Assembly (NCBI GenBank): GCA_024644535.1
Contig: JAHEKX010000027.1
Coordinates: 20,037-84,036 of the forward strand
Length of the DNA: 64,000 nucleotides
Direction of reading: 5' to 3'
From: Gammaproteobacteria bacterium
Lineage (GTDB): Bacteria; Pseudomonadota; Gammaproteobacteria; Pseudomonadales; Halieaceae
Part shown: positions 28,013 to 36,797 of the stretch, piece by piece
Numbering within the stretch: the stretch's first letter is position 1
Layout: every line of letters begins with the position of its first letter
The notes under the pieces: generated by a model
What the model saw: the letters and a program-made list of their open reading frames with translations, nothing else
What the model was told of the DNA's origin: nothing
Database searches by the model: none
Made by a program: the position numbers and the translations under genes

Positions 28013-29220
28013 GTGTTAATCGTCTTCTTTAATCCGATGGGCTTTATCGAGCCCCAGAATTTACAGCCAGGGCAAAACCAATGCAGATGCTGCCCTCTAA
28101 AGCCACAATGCCCACAGCGATATGCGGGGCTAGTCTCGGTGAGCTGCCGCATTAACGTCATCGCCACGTCAAGTTTAGACGCCAGCTGAGAACGACTCTC
28201 TTCCAATTGCCACAGCATTAACCGATACAAACCACGTAAAGAGGCCGCATCACGCATGGCATCTGTTAAAAAAACGGCAGCGGCCTCGGCACCCCTATGA
28301 TCTTTGATATGATCCGCCAAGGCGATCATCAAACCCGGTGTCGGATACTTCTCGAGACTTTGGCGAAGAAAGTCACCAAAACGCTCGGACTGCCCCAAGG
28401 CCTCGTAGCAGGTGCCAAGTAATGGAACAATCTCTGGCAAAAACTCGGCATCTTGCTGTTCCACCCGCCCTAGCAACTCAATCGCTTTATCAAATTTTTG
28501 TTCGTGCACCTCAATTTGAGCGCTCATTAAAGTTACTCTCACGTTAGCCGCATCTTCTCTTGAGGCGGCCGCCAGCGCATCTTTCGCACCTTTTAAATCT
28601 TTCTGCTGCAAACACAACTGAGCAACTTCGCAATAAAAATGAGGCAAAAGCACGTTAACCGACTGCTCGCCTGGACCTGCCACATCGTTTTTTCGCCCGC
28701 CAAAAAATGTACGCTTCGCTAGCAAAGAACTTGCCATCGCGATGGCTTTATCCCAGTCTCGCTCCATCTGATATATTTCGATCAAATAGCGCCTTGCCCC
28801 CAATGCCTTGGCGTCAGACTCCACTATTAAATCGAGCAACAATTGCTCAGCTCGATCTAATAATCCAGCGGCAATATAATCGCGCGCCAACTCTAGATGA
28901 GCTTCATGTTGGTAGGCATCGGGCAAGTCCACATGCGCAAGCACGTTTTCGTGCACTCTAATCGCACGCTGAACCTCGCCCTTCTTTCGCAATAAGTTAC
29001 CCAACGATATATGGGTCTCGAAGGTCTGTGAACTGACCTCTAACGACTCTATAAATTCATCAAGCGCACCATCGGGGCGACCATCCAAGAGGTAATTAAG
29101 ACCTTTGTAGTAATCGCTTGAACGTGATGATTTGGTCAAAGATCGACGTGAATGTCTACCGAGCAGCCAACCAGTAGCTATTGCCACCAAAATTAAAATG
29201 AATAGAGGCGCTGAATTCAC
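28009..29220 (-). CDS. lapB: LPS assembly protein B (TPR/rubredoxin-like)
   Basis: 403 residues: an N-terminal membrane anchor ([16 protein letters not shown]), about nine TPR-type helical repeats, and a C-terminal rubredoxin-like metal site [18 protein letters not shown] with CxxC pairs. LapB (YciM) controls LpxC proteolysis by FtsH and so lipopolysaccharide synthesis at the inner membrane. It overlaps lapA and pyrF by 4 bp each. The order lapA-lapB-pyrF is the standard one. Confidence 0.95.
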   Translation of the reverse strand: MNSAPLFILILVAIATGWLLGRHSRRSLTKSSRSSDYYKGLNYLLDGRPDGALDEFIESLEVSSQTFETHISLGNLLRKKGEVQRAIRVHENVLAHVDLPDAYQHEAHLELARDYIAAGLLDRAEQLLLDLIVESDAKALGARRYLIEIYQMERDWDKAIAMASSLLAKRTFFGGRKNDVAGPGEQSVNVLLPHFYCEVAQLCLQQKDLKGAKDALAAASREDAANVRVTLMSAQIEVHEQKFDKAIELLGRVEQQDAEFLPEIVPLLGTCYEALGQSERFGDFLRQSLEKYPTPGLMIALADHIKDHRGAEAAAVFLTDAMRDAASLRGLYRLMLWQLEESRSQLASKLDVAMTLMRQLTETSPAYRCGHCGFRGQHLHWFCPGCKFWGSIKPIGLKKTINT

Positions 29221-29498
29221 TGCGTCGAGCTCTTCTCGTTAGCCTGTTTTTTTAACGCACGCTCCGAGCGCTGAGCACGCCACGAAATACGGGCCACTGA
29301 TGGCAAAGACAACAACCAGCCCAAGAGTACGCCGACCAAAAGGAAAATAATAAGCCATGCCCCCAAGGGTAGAATCAAAAAACTTAGACCCAAGCCACTA
29401 ATTTGGGTTTCAATCGGATTAAACTCGACAAAAACTGCCGAGGCCGCAGCAGCGACAGTAACAAGAGAAACTGCAAATAAACGCCTAATGATTTTCAT
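29217..29498 (-). CDS. lapA: LPS assembly protein A
   Basis: 93 residues with two membrane helices (about 5-23 and 40-65: VTVAAAASAVFVEF; LIIFLLVGVLLGWLL) and a basic tail. LapA is a small inner-membrane partner of LapB. It lies 16 bp after ihfB and overlaps lapB by 4 bp. Confidence 0.85.
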   Translation of the reverse strand: MKIIRRLFAVSLVTVAAAASAVFVEFNPIETQISGLGLSFLILPLGAWLIIFLLVGVLLGWLLSLPSVARISWRAQRSERALKKQANEKSSTQ

Positions 29499-29514
29499 GC
29501 GGTGCTCATCACCA

Positions 29515-29808
29515 TTAAGACAAGCTCAACCCTTTGTTTACGCGCTCGCGGAGCTCTTTTCCGGGTTTAAAGTGAGGCACGTATTTGCCATTCAAGTCGA
29601 CAGAATCGCCCGTTTTGGGGTTTCGACCCAAGCGCGGTTCGCGGTAATGTAGCGAGAAACTACCAAACCCTCGAATCTCGATCCGTTCACCTGACGACAG
29701 CGCATCCGACATTTGTTCTAGAACGCTTTTTACCGCAAGTTCAACATCTTTTAATGAAAGTTGAGTCTGTTTCGCCGCAATGGCTTCAATGAGTTCGCTT
29801 TTAGTCAT
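29515..29808 (-). CDS. ihfB: Integration host factor subunit beta
   Basis: 97 residues, DNABII family. [20 protein letters not shown] at the start, [25 protein letters not shown] across the beta arm with the DNA-bending Pro, and a basic C-terminus. IHF bends DNA at specific sites in recombination, replication and transcription. It is separated from rpsA by a bidirectional terminator and starts its own small operon with lapA, lapB and pyrF. Confidence 0.95.
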   Translation of the reverse strand: MTKSELIEAIAAKQTQLSLKDVELAVKSVLEQMSDALSSGERIEIRGFGSFSLHYREPRLGRNPKTGDSVDLNGKYVPHFKPGKELRERVNKGLSLS

Positions 29809-29877
29809 TCCGTTTTGTCTTTCATGGGCCGATTAACACAGCTACGATAGCACAAGTCCCTAATTTAAAACAAAAAA

Positions 29878-29897
29878 AAGGCCCCTTTAGGGGCCTT
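29878..29897. terminator. Bidirectional-type terminator after rpsA
   Basis: AAGGCCCC and GGGGCCTT pair perfectly around a TTTA loop, with an A-tract on one side and a T-tract on the other. On the minus strand it follows the rpsA stop by about 15 bp. Confidence 0.9.
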
Positions 29898-29911
29898 TTT
29901 TAAGGACTTTA

Positions 29912-31588
29912 TTACTGATCTTGCATTTGCGCTTTAATCAGATCACCAATAGTGCCTGGTGAAGAGCTCGCTGCATCTTGCTCACGCAGCGATTTAACCG
30001 CTTCTTGCTCGTCTTCGTAGTCTTTCGCTTTTATCGACAAGCCAATGGTACGGTTCTTGCGATCAACAGCGATGATTTTAGCTTCAACGGTATCGCCTTC
30101 TTTAAAGGCGCTACGTGCGTCTTCGATACGCTCGCGACTAATGTCTGCAACTTTCAACACACCTTCAACTTCCTCCGCCAAGCTAATAACCACAGCTTTG
30201 GCGTCAACCTCAGTTACAGTACCGCTAACGATGGCGCCGCGGTCATTCTCAGCAACGTAGTTAGAGAAGGGGTCATTTTCAAGTTGTTTGATACCCAAGG
30301 AGATACGCTCACGCTCAGGATCAATCGATAAGATAACGGTTTCAATTTCGTCACCTTTCTTGAAATTGCGAACTGCTTCTTCACCGGTTTCGTTCCAACT
30401 GATATCAGACAAGTGCACCAAACCATCGATATTGCCTTCCAGACCGATGAAAATACCGAAATCGGTGATCGACTTGATGCCACCAGATATCTTGTCGCCT
30501 TTGTTGTACTGAGCAGCGAAAGCATCCCAAGGGTTTTGCTGGCACTGTTTGATACCCAAAGAAATACGACGACGCTCTTCGTCGATATCTAGAACCATAA
30601 CTTCAACTTGGTCGCCCAATTGAACGATCTTAGAAGGATGTACGTTCTTGTTCGTCCAATCCATTTCGCTTACGTGAACCAGACCTTCAACACCCTCTTC
30701 TAGCTCCGCAAAGCAGCCGTAGTCGGTAAGGTTGGTGACGGTGGCCATGCAACGCGCACTTTCTGGATAACGGTTTTTGATTTCCACCCATGGGTCTTCG
30801 CCCAATTGCTTCAGACCTAGGCTTACACGATTGCGATCGCGATCGAACTTCAGTACTCGAACGTCGATTTCTTGGCCAACTTCAACAATCTCAGACGGGT
30901 GTTTAATACGCTTCCAAGCCATATCGGTGATATGCAGCAAGCCATCTACTCCGCCCAAATCAACGAAGGCACCATAGTCGGTCAAGTTCTTAATCACACC
31001 CTTAACTGCCATACCCTCTTGTAGGTTCTCGAGCAACGCTTCGCGCTCAACCGAGTTGGCTTCTTCCATAACCGCACGACGAGATACGACAACGTTGTTA
31101 CGTTTCTGGTCTAGCTTGATCACTTTAAAATCGAGCTCTTTACCTTCTAGGTGCAAAGTCTCGCGAATTGGACGTACGTCAACCAAAGATCCGGGTAAGA
31201 AAGCGCGGATTGAGTTGATGTCCACAGTAAAGCCACCCTTGACCTTACCGTTAATAATACCTTTAACCACTTCATCACCAACGTGAGCCGCTTCAAGATC
31301 TTTCCAAGACTCTGCGCGTTTGGCTTTTTCACGTGACAATTTGGTCTCGCCGAAACCGTCTTCTACAGTTTCCAGGGCAACTTGTACTTCGTCACCAATC
31401 GACAAAGTGCATTCACCGTTGGCGTCTACGAATTGTGACATTGGAATCACACCTTCGGACTTAAGACCAGCATGAACCGTGACCCACTCGTTGTCGATGT
31501 CAATCACAACGCCAGTGACAATCGAACCGGGCTCCATGTCGACGGTTTTTAAACTTTCTTCAAATAATTCGGCGAAATTCTCGCTCAT
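29912..31588 (-). CDS. rpsA: 30S ribosomal protein S1
   Basis: 558 residues from ATG 31588 ([13 protein letters not shown]), the usual start; a longer frame to 31732 is not credible. Six S1 RNA-binding domains follow each other, with repeated [10 protein letters not shown]-, [10 protein letters not shown]- and [10 protein letters not shown]-type motifs and SLGIKQ ends. S1 unwinds and docks mRNA on the 30S subunit. The leader between cmk and rpsA has two stem-loops, in keeping with known autoregulation by S1. Confidence 0.97.
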   Translation of the reverse strand: MSENFAELFEESLKTVDMEPGSIVTGVVIDIDNEWVTVHAGLKSEGVIPMSQFVDANGECTLSIGDEVQVALETVEDGFGETKLSREKAKRAESWKDLEAAHVGDEVVKGIINGKVKGGFTVDINSIRAFLPGSLVDVRPIRETLHLEGKELDFKVIKLDQKRNNVVVSRRAVMEEANSVEREALLENLQEGMAVKGVIKNLTDYGAFVDLGGVDGLLHITDMAWKRIKHPSEIVEVGQEIDVRVLKFDRDRNRVSLGLKQLGEDPWVEIKNRYPESARCMATVTNLTDYGCFAELEEGVEGLVHVSEMDWTNKNVHPSKIVQLGDQVEVMVLDIDEERRRISLGIKQCQQNPWDAFAAQYNKGDKISGGIKSITDFGIFIGLEGNIDGLVHLSDISWNETGEEAVRNFKKGDEIETVILSIDPERERISLGIKQLENDPFSNYVAENDRGAIVSGTVTEVDAKAVVISLAEEVEGVLKVADISRERIEDARSAFKEGDTVEAKIIAVDRKNRTIGLSIKAKDYEDEQEAVKSLREQDAASSSPGTIGDLIKAQMQDQ

Positions 31589-31609
31589 GGTTTCTACCTG
31601 TTGTTTAAC

Positions 31610-31646
31610 GAGTCGTTCGACTCTCTCCGCGCTCCAGCTCACGCGG
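31610..31646 (-). promoter_or_regulatory. rpsA leader stem-loops (candidate autoregulatory region)
   Basis: Two hairpins: GAGTCG/CGACTC at 31623-31610 and CCGCG/CGCGG at 31646-31627, on the minus strand just upstream of the rpsA ribosome site. In enterobacteria S1 represses its own mRNA through such a structured leader; here this is inferred. Confidence 0.5.
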
Positions 31647-31700
31647 GTTATTAAATTCAGCGCACTGGGCCGATACTGGTAAAGCCCTGGTACACTCGTT

Positions 31701-32369
31701 CTATCTGCTCGCGTCTGCCACTGCCTTTGCAACTATGGCAAGCACTTCCTCTATCGATAAAGCCGTACTGTCGAGCATAATTGCGTCGTCGGCAGGCTTT
31801 AGCGGGGACGCCGATCGTGCACTGTCTCGCTCGTCTCGGGCCTTAATGTCCGTTAAAAGGCGCGGCAGACTAACATTTTCACCCAACTCAAGCAACTGTT
31901 TCGCGCGTCTATCCGCTCTAGCCTCGGCGCTAGCGGTCAGAAAGATTTTAACGGTAGCGTCGGGAAAGATCGTGGTACCCATGTCGCGACCATCGGCGAC
32001 GAGCCCCGGATGTTGCTGAAAGGCTCGCTGCCTTTGAAATAAAGCTTCCCGAACCAAGGGCAAAGCAGCCACCTTTGATGCCCCCATGCCGGCCTCTTCA
32101 CTGCGCACCCTTGAGGTCACATCAGCGCCATCCAGTTCGATCACAACCGCGTGATCGACAATTTGGAACTCAACATCTAAAGCCCGAGCGCAAGCAGCCA
32201 TAGCTTGCGGATCATCCAGCGACAATGAGCGGTCTATACCCGCCAAAGCTGTCAATCGATACAAAGCGCCTGAATCCAGCAGATGCCAACCCAATTGTTC
32301 CGCCATTAAACGAGCGATAGTGCCTTTACCCGCGCCGCTAGGGCCGTCGATGGTGAGAACGGGAATCAA
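31701..32369 (-). CDS. cmk: Cytidylate kinase
   Basis: 222 residues. P-loop GPSGAGKGT at 9-17, [20 protein letters not shown] and the LID-like RAxxRAKQL region. It phosphorylates CMP and dCMP with ATP. It overlaps aroA by 4 bp and precedes rpsA, the usual gammaproteobacterial order. Confidence 0.95.
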   Translation of the reverse strand: MIPVLTIDGPSGAGKGTIARLMAEQLGWHLLDSGALYRLTALAGIDRSLSLDDPQAMAACARALDVEFQIVDHAVVIELDGADVTSRVRSEEAGMGASKVAALPLVREALFQRQRAFQQHPGLVADGRDMGTTIFPDATVKIFLTASAEARADRRAKQLLELGENVSLPRLLTDIKARDERDSARSASPLKPADDAIMLDSTALSIEEVLAIVAKAVADASR

Positions 32370-33676
32370 CGGTCCGTATCCAAAGTCGTAATTTGCAAGC
32401 CCAAACCGCGAGCGAGAGCATCAAAGTTTGGGAACGAGGTCGATACCGGGTCGCAATCCTGCACAATAATCGTATCGTTTGCGCGTAAAGCGGCAATGGC
32501 AAAACTCATAGCAATGCGGTGGTCGTGGTGTGTTTGTATAGTCCCACCGCCGATCTGACCGCCATCGATAATAATGCCATCGTCCAAGACCTCATTGACC
32601 ACCCCAAGCGTTGTTAGCCCTTCGGCCATACTGGCGATACGGTCGCTTTCTTTCACCCGCAACTCTTCTGCACCGCGAAGAATAGTGCGCCCCTGGGCAC
32701 AAGCGGCGGCTATAAATAGCACCGGAAATTCATCAATCGCCAAAGGCACCTGCTCCTCCGGAATCTCGATACCTGTTAATGGTGCATACTGAACGCGAAT
32801 ATCCGCCACCGGTTCGCCCCCGACCTCACGTTCGTTCTGCAACTGGATATTGGCACCCATCAAACGCAGTATGTTAATCACACCGACGCGAGTTGGGTTA
32901 ATGCCAACATGTGACAGCAACAAGTCAGAGCCGGGTGCTATAGAGGCCGCAACCATAAAGAACGCCGCTGATGAAATATCGGCGGGCACTTCAATAGAAC
33001 GCCCCTGCAAGCGCCCTTCTCCACCCAAGGTGACCTTAGCGCCAGCACGCTGTAAGGGATAACCGAAGCCCGCTAACATTCGTTCGGTATGATCTCGCGT
33101 CGGAGCAGGCTCTGTGGTCGATGTCTGACCTTCGGCCCACAATCCGGCCAACAACACGCAGGACTTAACCTGAGCACTGGCCATGGGCAGAACATAGTCG
33201 ATACCAGTTAATGGTTGATTAGCGGCAATTTTCAAGGGCGGACGACCTCCCTCTTCGCTGCTGATAGAAGCCCCCATAAGCGTTAAAGGATCAATCACTC
33301 GACCCATCGGGCGCTTACACAATGACACATCACCAGTAAGTGTCGCCTCCAAGCCGGCACCGGCAACAATACCCGAGATCAAACGCATACTGGTACCCGA
33401 ATTACCCATATCTAATGGCATATCGGGCGACCTTAGGCCATGTAGGCCGACCCCATGGACTGTGACGTGCCCGTCGACAGGGCCCTCGATGTGGACACCC
33501 ATGGCACGAAAAGCTGCGACCGTGGCCAAAGCATCTTCGCCTTCTAGAAATCCCGAAATTTCAGTCACACCCTCGGCAATAGAACCGAACATAATAGAAC
33601 GATGCGAGATCGACTTATCACCCGCAACCCGAGCTTCGCCAACTACGGACCCACCGGGCAAACATTTAAACTCCAT
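32366..33676 (-). CDS. aroA: 3-phosphoshikimate 1-carboxyvinyltransferase (EPSP synthase)
   Basis: 436 residues. GDKSISHRS near 18-26, GNSGTSMRL, KRPMGRV, ASAQVKS, TRDHTERML, the IDEFP catalytic stretch, ELRVKESDR, DHRIAMSF and TSFPNF. It makes EPSP from shikimate-3-phosphate and PEP in the shikimate pathway. In Pseudomonas this sequence group is fused after prephenate dehydrogenase; here it is a separate gene starting 4 bp after tyrA. Confidence 0.95.
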   Translation of the reverse strand: MEFKCLPGGSVVGEARVAGDKSISHRSIMFGSIAEGVTEISGFLEGEDALATVAAFRAMGVHIEGPVDGHVTVHGVGLHGLRSPDMPLDMGNSGTSMRLISGIVAGAGLEATLTGDVSLCKRPMGRVIDPLTLMGASISSEEGGRPPLKIAANQPLTGIDYVLPMASAQVKSCVLLAGLWAEGQTSTTEPAPTRDHTERMLAGFGYPLQRAGAKVTLGGEGRLQGRSIEVPADISSAAFFMVAASIAPGSDLLLSHVGINPTRVGVINILRLMGANIQLQNEREVGGEPVADIRVQYAPLTGIEIPEEQVPLAIDEFPVLFIAAACAQGRTILRGAEELRVKESDRIASMAEGLTTLGVVNEVLDDGIIIDGGQIGGGTIQTHHDHRIAMSFAIAALRANDTIIVQDCDPVSTSFPNFDALARGLGLQITTLDTDR

Positions 33677-33680
33677 CTAT

Positions 33681-34565
33681 TTAGTCCTTTTTAGCGTTCT
33701 GCTTTACCAGAAACGTATCTCGCGAATTTTTCGCCCGCTTAAAAATTGTCATCATTCGTTCGCCATCTGAGCTCGCAATGGCAGCTCGCAAGTCGGAAAG
33801 CCCATTGCTAAAAGAATCGATGGCTCTGAGCAATTCATCTTTATTGGCCAACGCGATATCGCGCCACATCACAGGGTCACTCGAAGCAATTCGAGTGAAG
33901 TCTCGAAAACCACCGGCAGCGTAGCGAAATATATCAACGGATAAATCACTCTGCGCCAGCGTATCTACCAAAGAATAGGCCAACATATGCGGCAAATGAC
34001 TGGTCGCCGCAAGCACTTTGTCGTGCAACTCTACCGGCATCGATATGACCTCTGCGCCAGCCCATTGCCAAAGTTTTGCGACCGATTGGACAGCCGTCGC
34101 CGAGCTGCCTTCATGAGGGGTCAAGATAACTCGATGATCTACAAATAAATCAGCTTTGGCGGCGTGCACTCCCGAACGCTCAGAACCTGCAATAGGATGC
34201 CCAAGAACTACGTATTGGGGCCATGAAGGCAACCCCATCGACTCAACCGCACGCCACAAATTCCCCTTTACTGAGGCCACATCTGTCAAGATGGGGGGCG
34301 ACTCCATACTCTCGGCAATACCAACCAATTGGACCATTTGCTGTTGCGCCAGCAACGTTGGCGTTGCGATAACCACTAAATCACAGCAGTCCAACAGATA
34401 CTCGGGCTGCTCTACGGCTTGGTCAATAATACCCAATGATAATGCCGCATCTACGGTGGATGACCGATGTCCGTAGCCAATTAACTTATTGATTTCAGGG
34501 CGATCGCGTAAAGCACAAGCAAGCGAGGCTCCAATCAGACCCAACCCCAAAAAACCCACGTTCAT
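33681..34565 (-). CDS. tyrA: Prephenate/arogenate dehydrogenase
   Basis: 294 residues. Rossmann motif GLGLIGASL at 6-14, IATPT, TDVASVKG, GHPIAGSERSGV, HDKVLAATSHLPHMLAYSL and GFRDFTRIASSDP. It oxidises prephenate (or arogenate) towards tyrosine. There is no ACT or chorismate mutase domain. The start overlaps the pheA stop by one base (TAATG). It is separate from aroA rather than fused. Confidence 0.93.
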   Translation of the reverse strand: MNVGFLGLGLIGASLACALRDRPEINKLIGYGHRSSTVDAALSLGIIDQAVEQPEYLLDCCDLVVIATPTLLAQQQMVQLVGIAESMESPPILTDVASVKGNLWRAVESMGLPSWPQYVVLGHPIAGSERSGVHAAKADLFVDHRVILTPHEGSSATAVQSVAKLWQWAGAEVISMPVELHDKVLAATSHLPHMLAYSLVDTLAQSDLSVDIFRYAAGGFRDFTRIASSDPVMWRDIALANKDELLRAIDSFSNGLSDLRAAIASSDGERMMTIFKRAKNSRDTFLVKQNAKKD

Positions 34566-35692
34566 TACAACACTGCCCGCGGGTAAGAACCCAAGACCTT
34601 AATCAAAATGGATTGCTCTTCAAGCTCGCTTAAAATGGCCGCAACCTTTGTGTCCTGACAATGCCCTTCGAACTCGATAAAAAAGACGTAAGCCCATTTT
34701 TCCGTTTTGGATGGACGCGTATCGATACGCGTTAAACTGATGCCCTCACGCTGAAAAGGTGCCAACAAACCCAGTAAGGCCCCGGGCTTATTGCGCGAAG
34801 ATACCACCAGTGAAGTTTTGTCTTGGCCGCTGGACGGCACCTCATCGCGACCAATAATCAAAAAGCGTGTAGTGTTGTCTGGGTTATCTTCAATTCGCTC
34901 GGCGAGCTTCTCTAGGCCATAAAATTCGGCGGCAGCATCCCCCGCAATCGCTGCGACCCCAGGTTCTTTTGCAGCACGCTTAGCCGCCTCTCCGTTACTT
35001 GAAACTGCTTGCCACTCGACGTGAGGCCAGTGATGATTTAGCCAATTTCGGCACTGAGCCAAGGCTTGTTGGTGTGCGATAATCTTGGTGACATTTTCCA
35101 TCGACGAGCCTTTTAGGGCCAACAAGTGATGATGGATGGGGATTTCCACTTCACCCACAATGTGCAAGGGAGTATCAATAAAGCTATCGAGGGTGTGACT
35201 TACCATGCCTTCGGTAGAATTTTCCACCGGAACCACGCCGTAATGGCAAGTGCCCGATTCCACTTCCGCGAATACCCGGTCTATTGTTCCCTGCGAAACG
35301 CAGACCGCCGCATGTCCAAAGTGCTTAATTGCCGCCGACTGGGTGTAGGTGCCCTCTGGACCCAAGTAGGCCACCTGCAGTGGACGTTCAAGCGCCAAGC
35401 AGGCGGACATAATCTCCCGAAAAATATAGGCAACGGTGTCGTCCGCTAAAGGCCCTTGATTGCGCTCTTTAATCTTCGTAAGCACTTGGGCTTCACGCTC
35501 AGGCCGATAAAAAACCGGCTCCGGAGACTCACCCGTTTCTTTCACTAGAGCCAACACCTCGGCAACTTTGATTTCTGCCACTTGCTGGGCGCACTGCGCC
35601 CTCTCGCTAATCAGCTGCAGTATTTCGCTATCGAGGGCATCGATACGATTACGAATGGCAAGCAATTGCGGTGTTGGCTGAGTATCACTCAT
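34565..35692 (-). CDS. pheA: Bifunctional chorismate mutase/prephenate dehydratase
   Basis: 375 residues. The AroQ-type chorismate mutase domain covers about 1-95 (RNRIDALDSEILQLISERA), the prephenate dehydratase domain about 105-280 (YLGPEGTYTQSAA, VVPVENSTEG, DNTTRFLIIG) and a C-terminal ACT domain follows (TSLVVSSRNKPGAL, LTRIDTRPSK) for phenylalanine feedback. It lies 6 bp after serC. The hisC-type aminotransferase found after pheA in Pseudomonas is absent. Confidence 0.96.
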   Translation of the reverse strand: MSDTQPTPQLLAIRNRIDALDSEILQLISERAQCAQQVAEIKVAEVLALVKETGESPEPVFYRPEREAQVLTKIKERNQGPLADDTVAYIFREIMSACLALERPLQVAYLGPEGTYTQSAAIKHFGHAAVCVSQGTIDRVFAEVESGTCHYGVVPVENSTEGMVSHTLDSFIDTPLHIVGEVEIPIHHHLLALKGSSMENVTKIIAHQQALAQCRNWLNHHWPHVEWQAVSSNGEAAKRAAKEPGVAAIAGDAAAEFYGLEKLAERIEDNPDNTTRFLIIGRDEVPSSGQDKTSLVVSSRNKPGALLGLLAPFQREGISLTRIDTRPSKTEKWAYVFFIEFEGHCQDTKVAAILSELEEQSILIKVLGSYPRAVL

Positions 35693-35698
35693 TGGTGT

Positions 35699-36778
35699 TT
35701 ACCCGTTGTTGCTCTCAAAATCGCGCATGTAGTCGATTAAAGCATCGACGGCTGCTTCGGGAACAGCGTTATAAATGGAAGCACGCATGCCACCCACCGA
35801 CCGGTGACCTTTAAGGTTAAGCAAGCCTGCCGCCTCCGCACCCGCCAAAAAGGTTTTATCTAACGCGGCGTCCGCGAGCGTAAATGGCACATTCATTAAC
35901 GAACGGTTCTCTATAGCCACGGGGTTAGCGTAAAAGCCCGAGCCGTCGATATAGTCGTACAACTTGCCAGCTTTACGCTGGTTGATTTCTGCCATGGCAG
36001 TTAAACCACCCAAATCTTCCAGCCACGCAAATACCAAGCCAGCCAGATAAATCGCGAAGGTGGGCGGCGTGTTGTACATCGAGTCATTGTCAGCAGCCAC
36101 CTGCCAATTCAGCATGGTTGGACAGTGTTCAGAGGCATTACCTAATAATTTTTTGCGCACGATTACAACGGTTAATCCGGCGGGCCCAATATTTTTCTGA
36201 GCACCGGCGTAAATCACGCCGTAATCGTTTACGTTAACAGGCTGTGACAATATGGTCGAAGACATATCCGCAACAATTGGCGTCCCGCCAATGGGAAGTT
36301 CGCTGTAAGCTACACCACCAATGGTTTCGTTGGGGCAAATATGAACATAGGCTGCGTTATCACGACGAGCCCAAGAGCTGATTGCGGGCACATAGGTGAA
36401 ATTGCGATCTTCCGAGGAAGCCACAACCGATACGTCGGCAAAGCGCTTAGCTTCAGCAATCGCTTTTTTGCTCCACTGTCCCGTATTGACGTAGTCGGCA
36501 GCCTGATTGCCCGCCGCCAAATTCAGAGGCACAGCAGCGAATTGCTGGCTGGCACCGCCCTGCAAAAACAAAACAGCATAGTCATCGCCAATTCCCATCA
36601 ATCGTCGCAAGGACGCTTCGGCTTCATTCGCGATCGACACAAATTCATCGCTGCGATGGCTCATCTCCATAATGGACAAGCCGCTTCCCTGCCAATCCAT
36701 TAGATCGGCCTGGGCTTTAGACAACACAGCTTCTGGCAGGGCCGCGGGCCCCGCACAAAAATTAAACACTCTGGACAT
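35699..36778 (-). CDS. serC: Phosphoserine aminotransferase
   Basis: 359 residues from ATG 36778 (MSRVFNFCAGPAALPE), with AAGGA six bases upstream; the longer frame to 36859 overlaps gyrA and is rejected. PLP Lys is in GAQKNIGPAG; other marks are SGLSIMEMSHRS, FLQGGASQQF and HRSVGGMRAS. It makes phosphoserine from 3-phosphohydroxypyruvate for serine, and also serves PLP synthesis, linking to pdxJ at 49 kb. It lies 19 bp after gyrA. Confidence 0.96.
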   Translation of the reverse strand: MSRVFNFCAGPAALPEAVLSKAQADLMDWQGSGLSIMEMSHRSDEFVSIANEAEASLRRLMGIGDDYAVLFLQGGASQQFAAVPLNLAAGNQAADYVNTGQWSKKAIAEAKRFADVSVVASSEDRNFTYVPAISSWARRDNAAYVHICPNETIGGVAYSELPIGGTPIVADMSSTILSQPVNVNDYGVIYAGAQKNIGPAGLTVVIVRKKLLGNASEHCPTMLNWQVAADNDSMYNTPPTFAIYLAGLVFAWLEDLGGLTAMAEINQRKAGKLYDYIDGSGFYANPVAIENRSLMNVPFTLADAALDKTFLAGAEAAGLLNLKGHRSVGGMRASIYNAVPEAAVDALIDYMRDFESNNG

Positions 36779-36797
36779 GAGTTTTCCTTGTACTAGT

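Noticed and set aside
31589-31732. Longer rpsA start at 31732
   Set aside because: S1 proteins start at [12 protein letters not shown]; the extension spans the leader hairpins and overlaps cmk.
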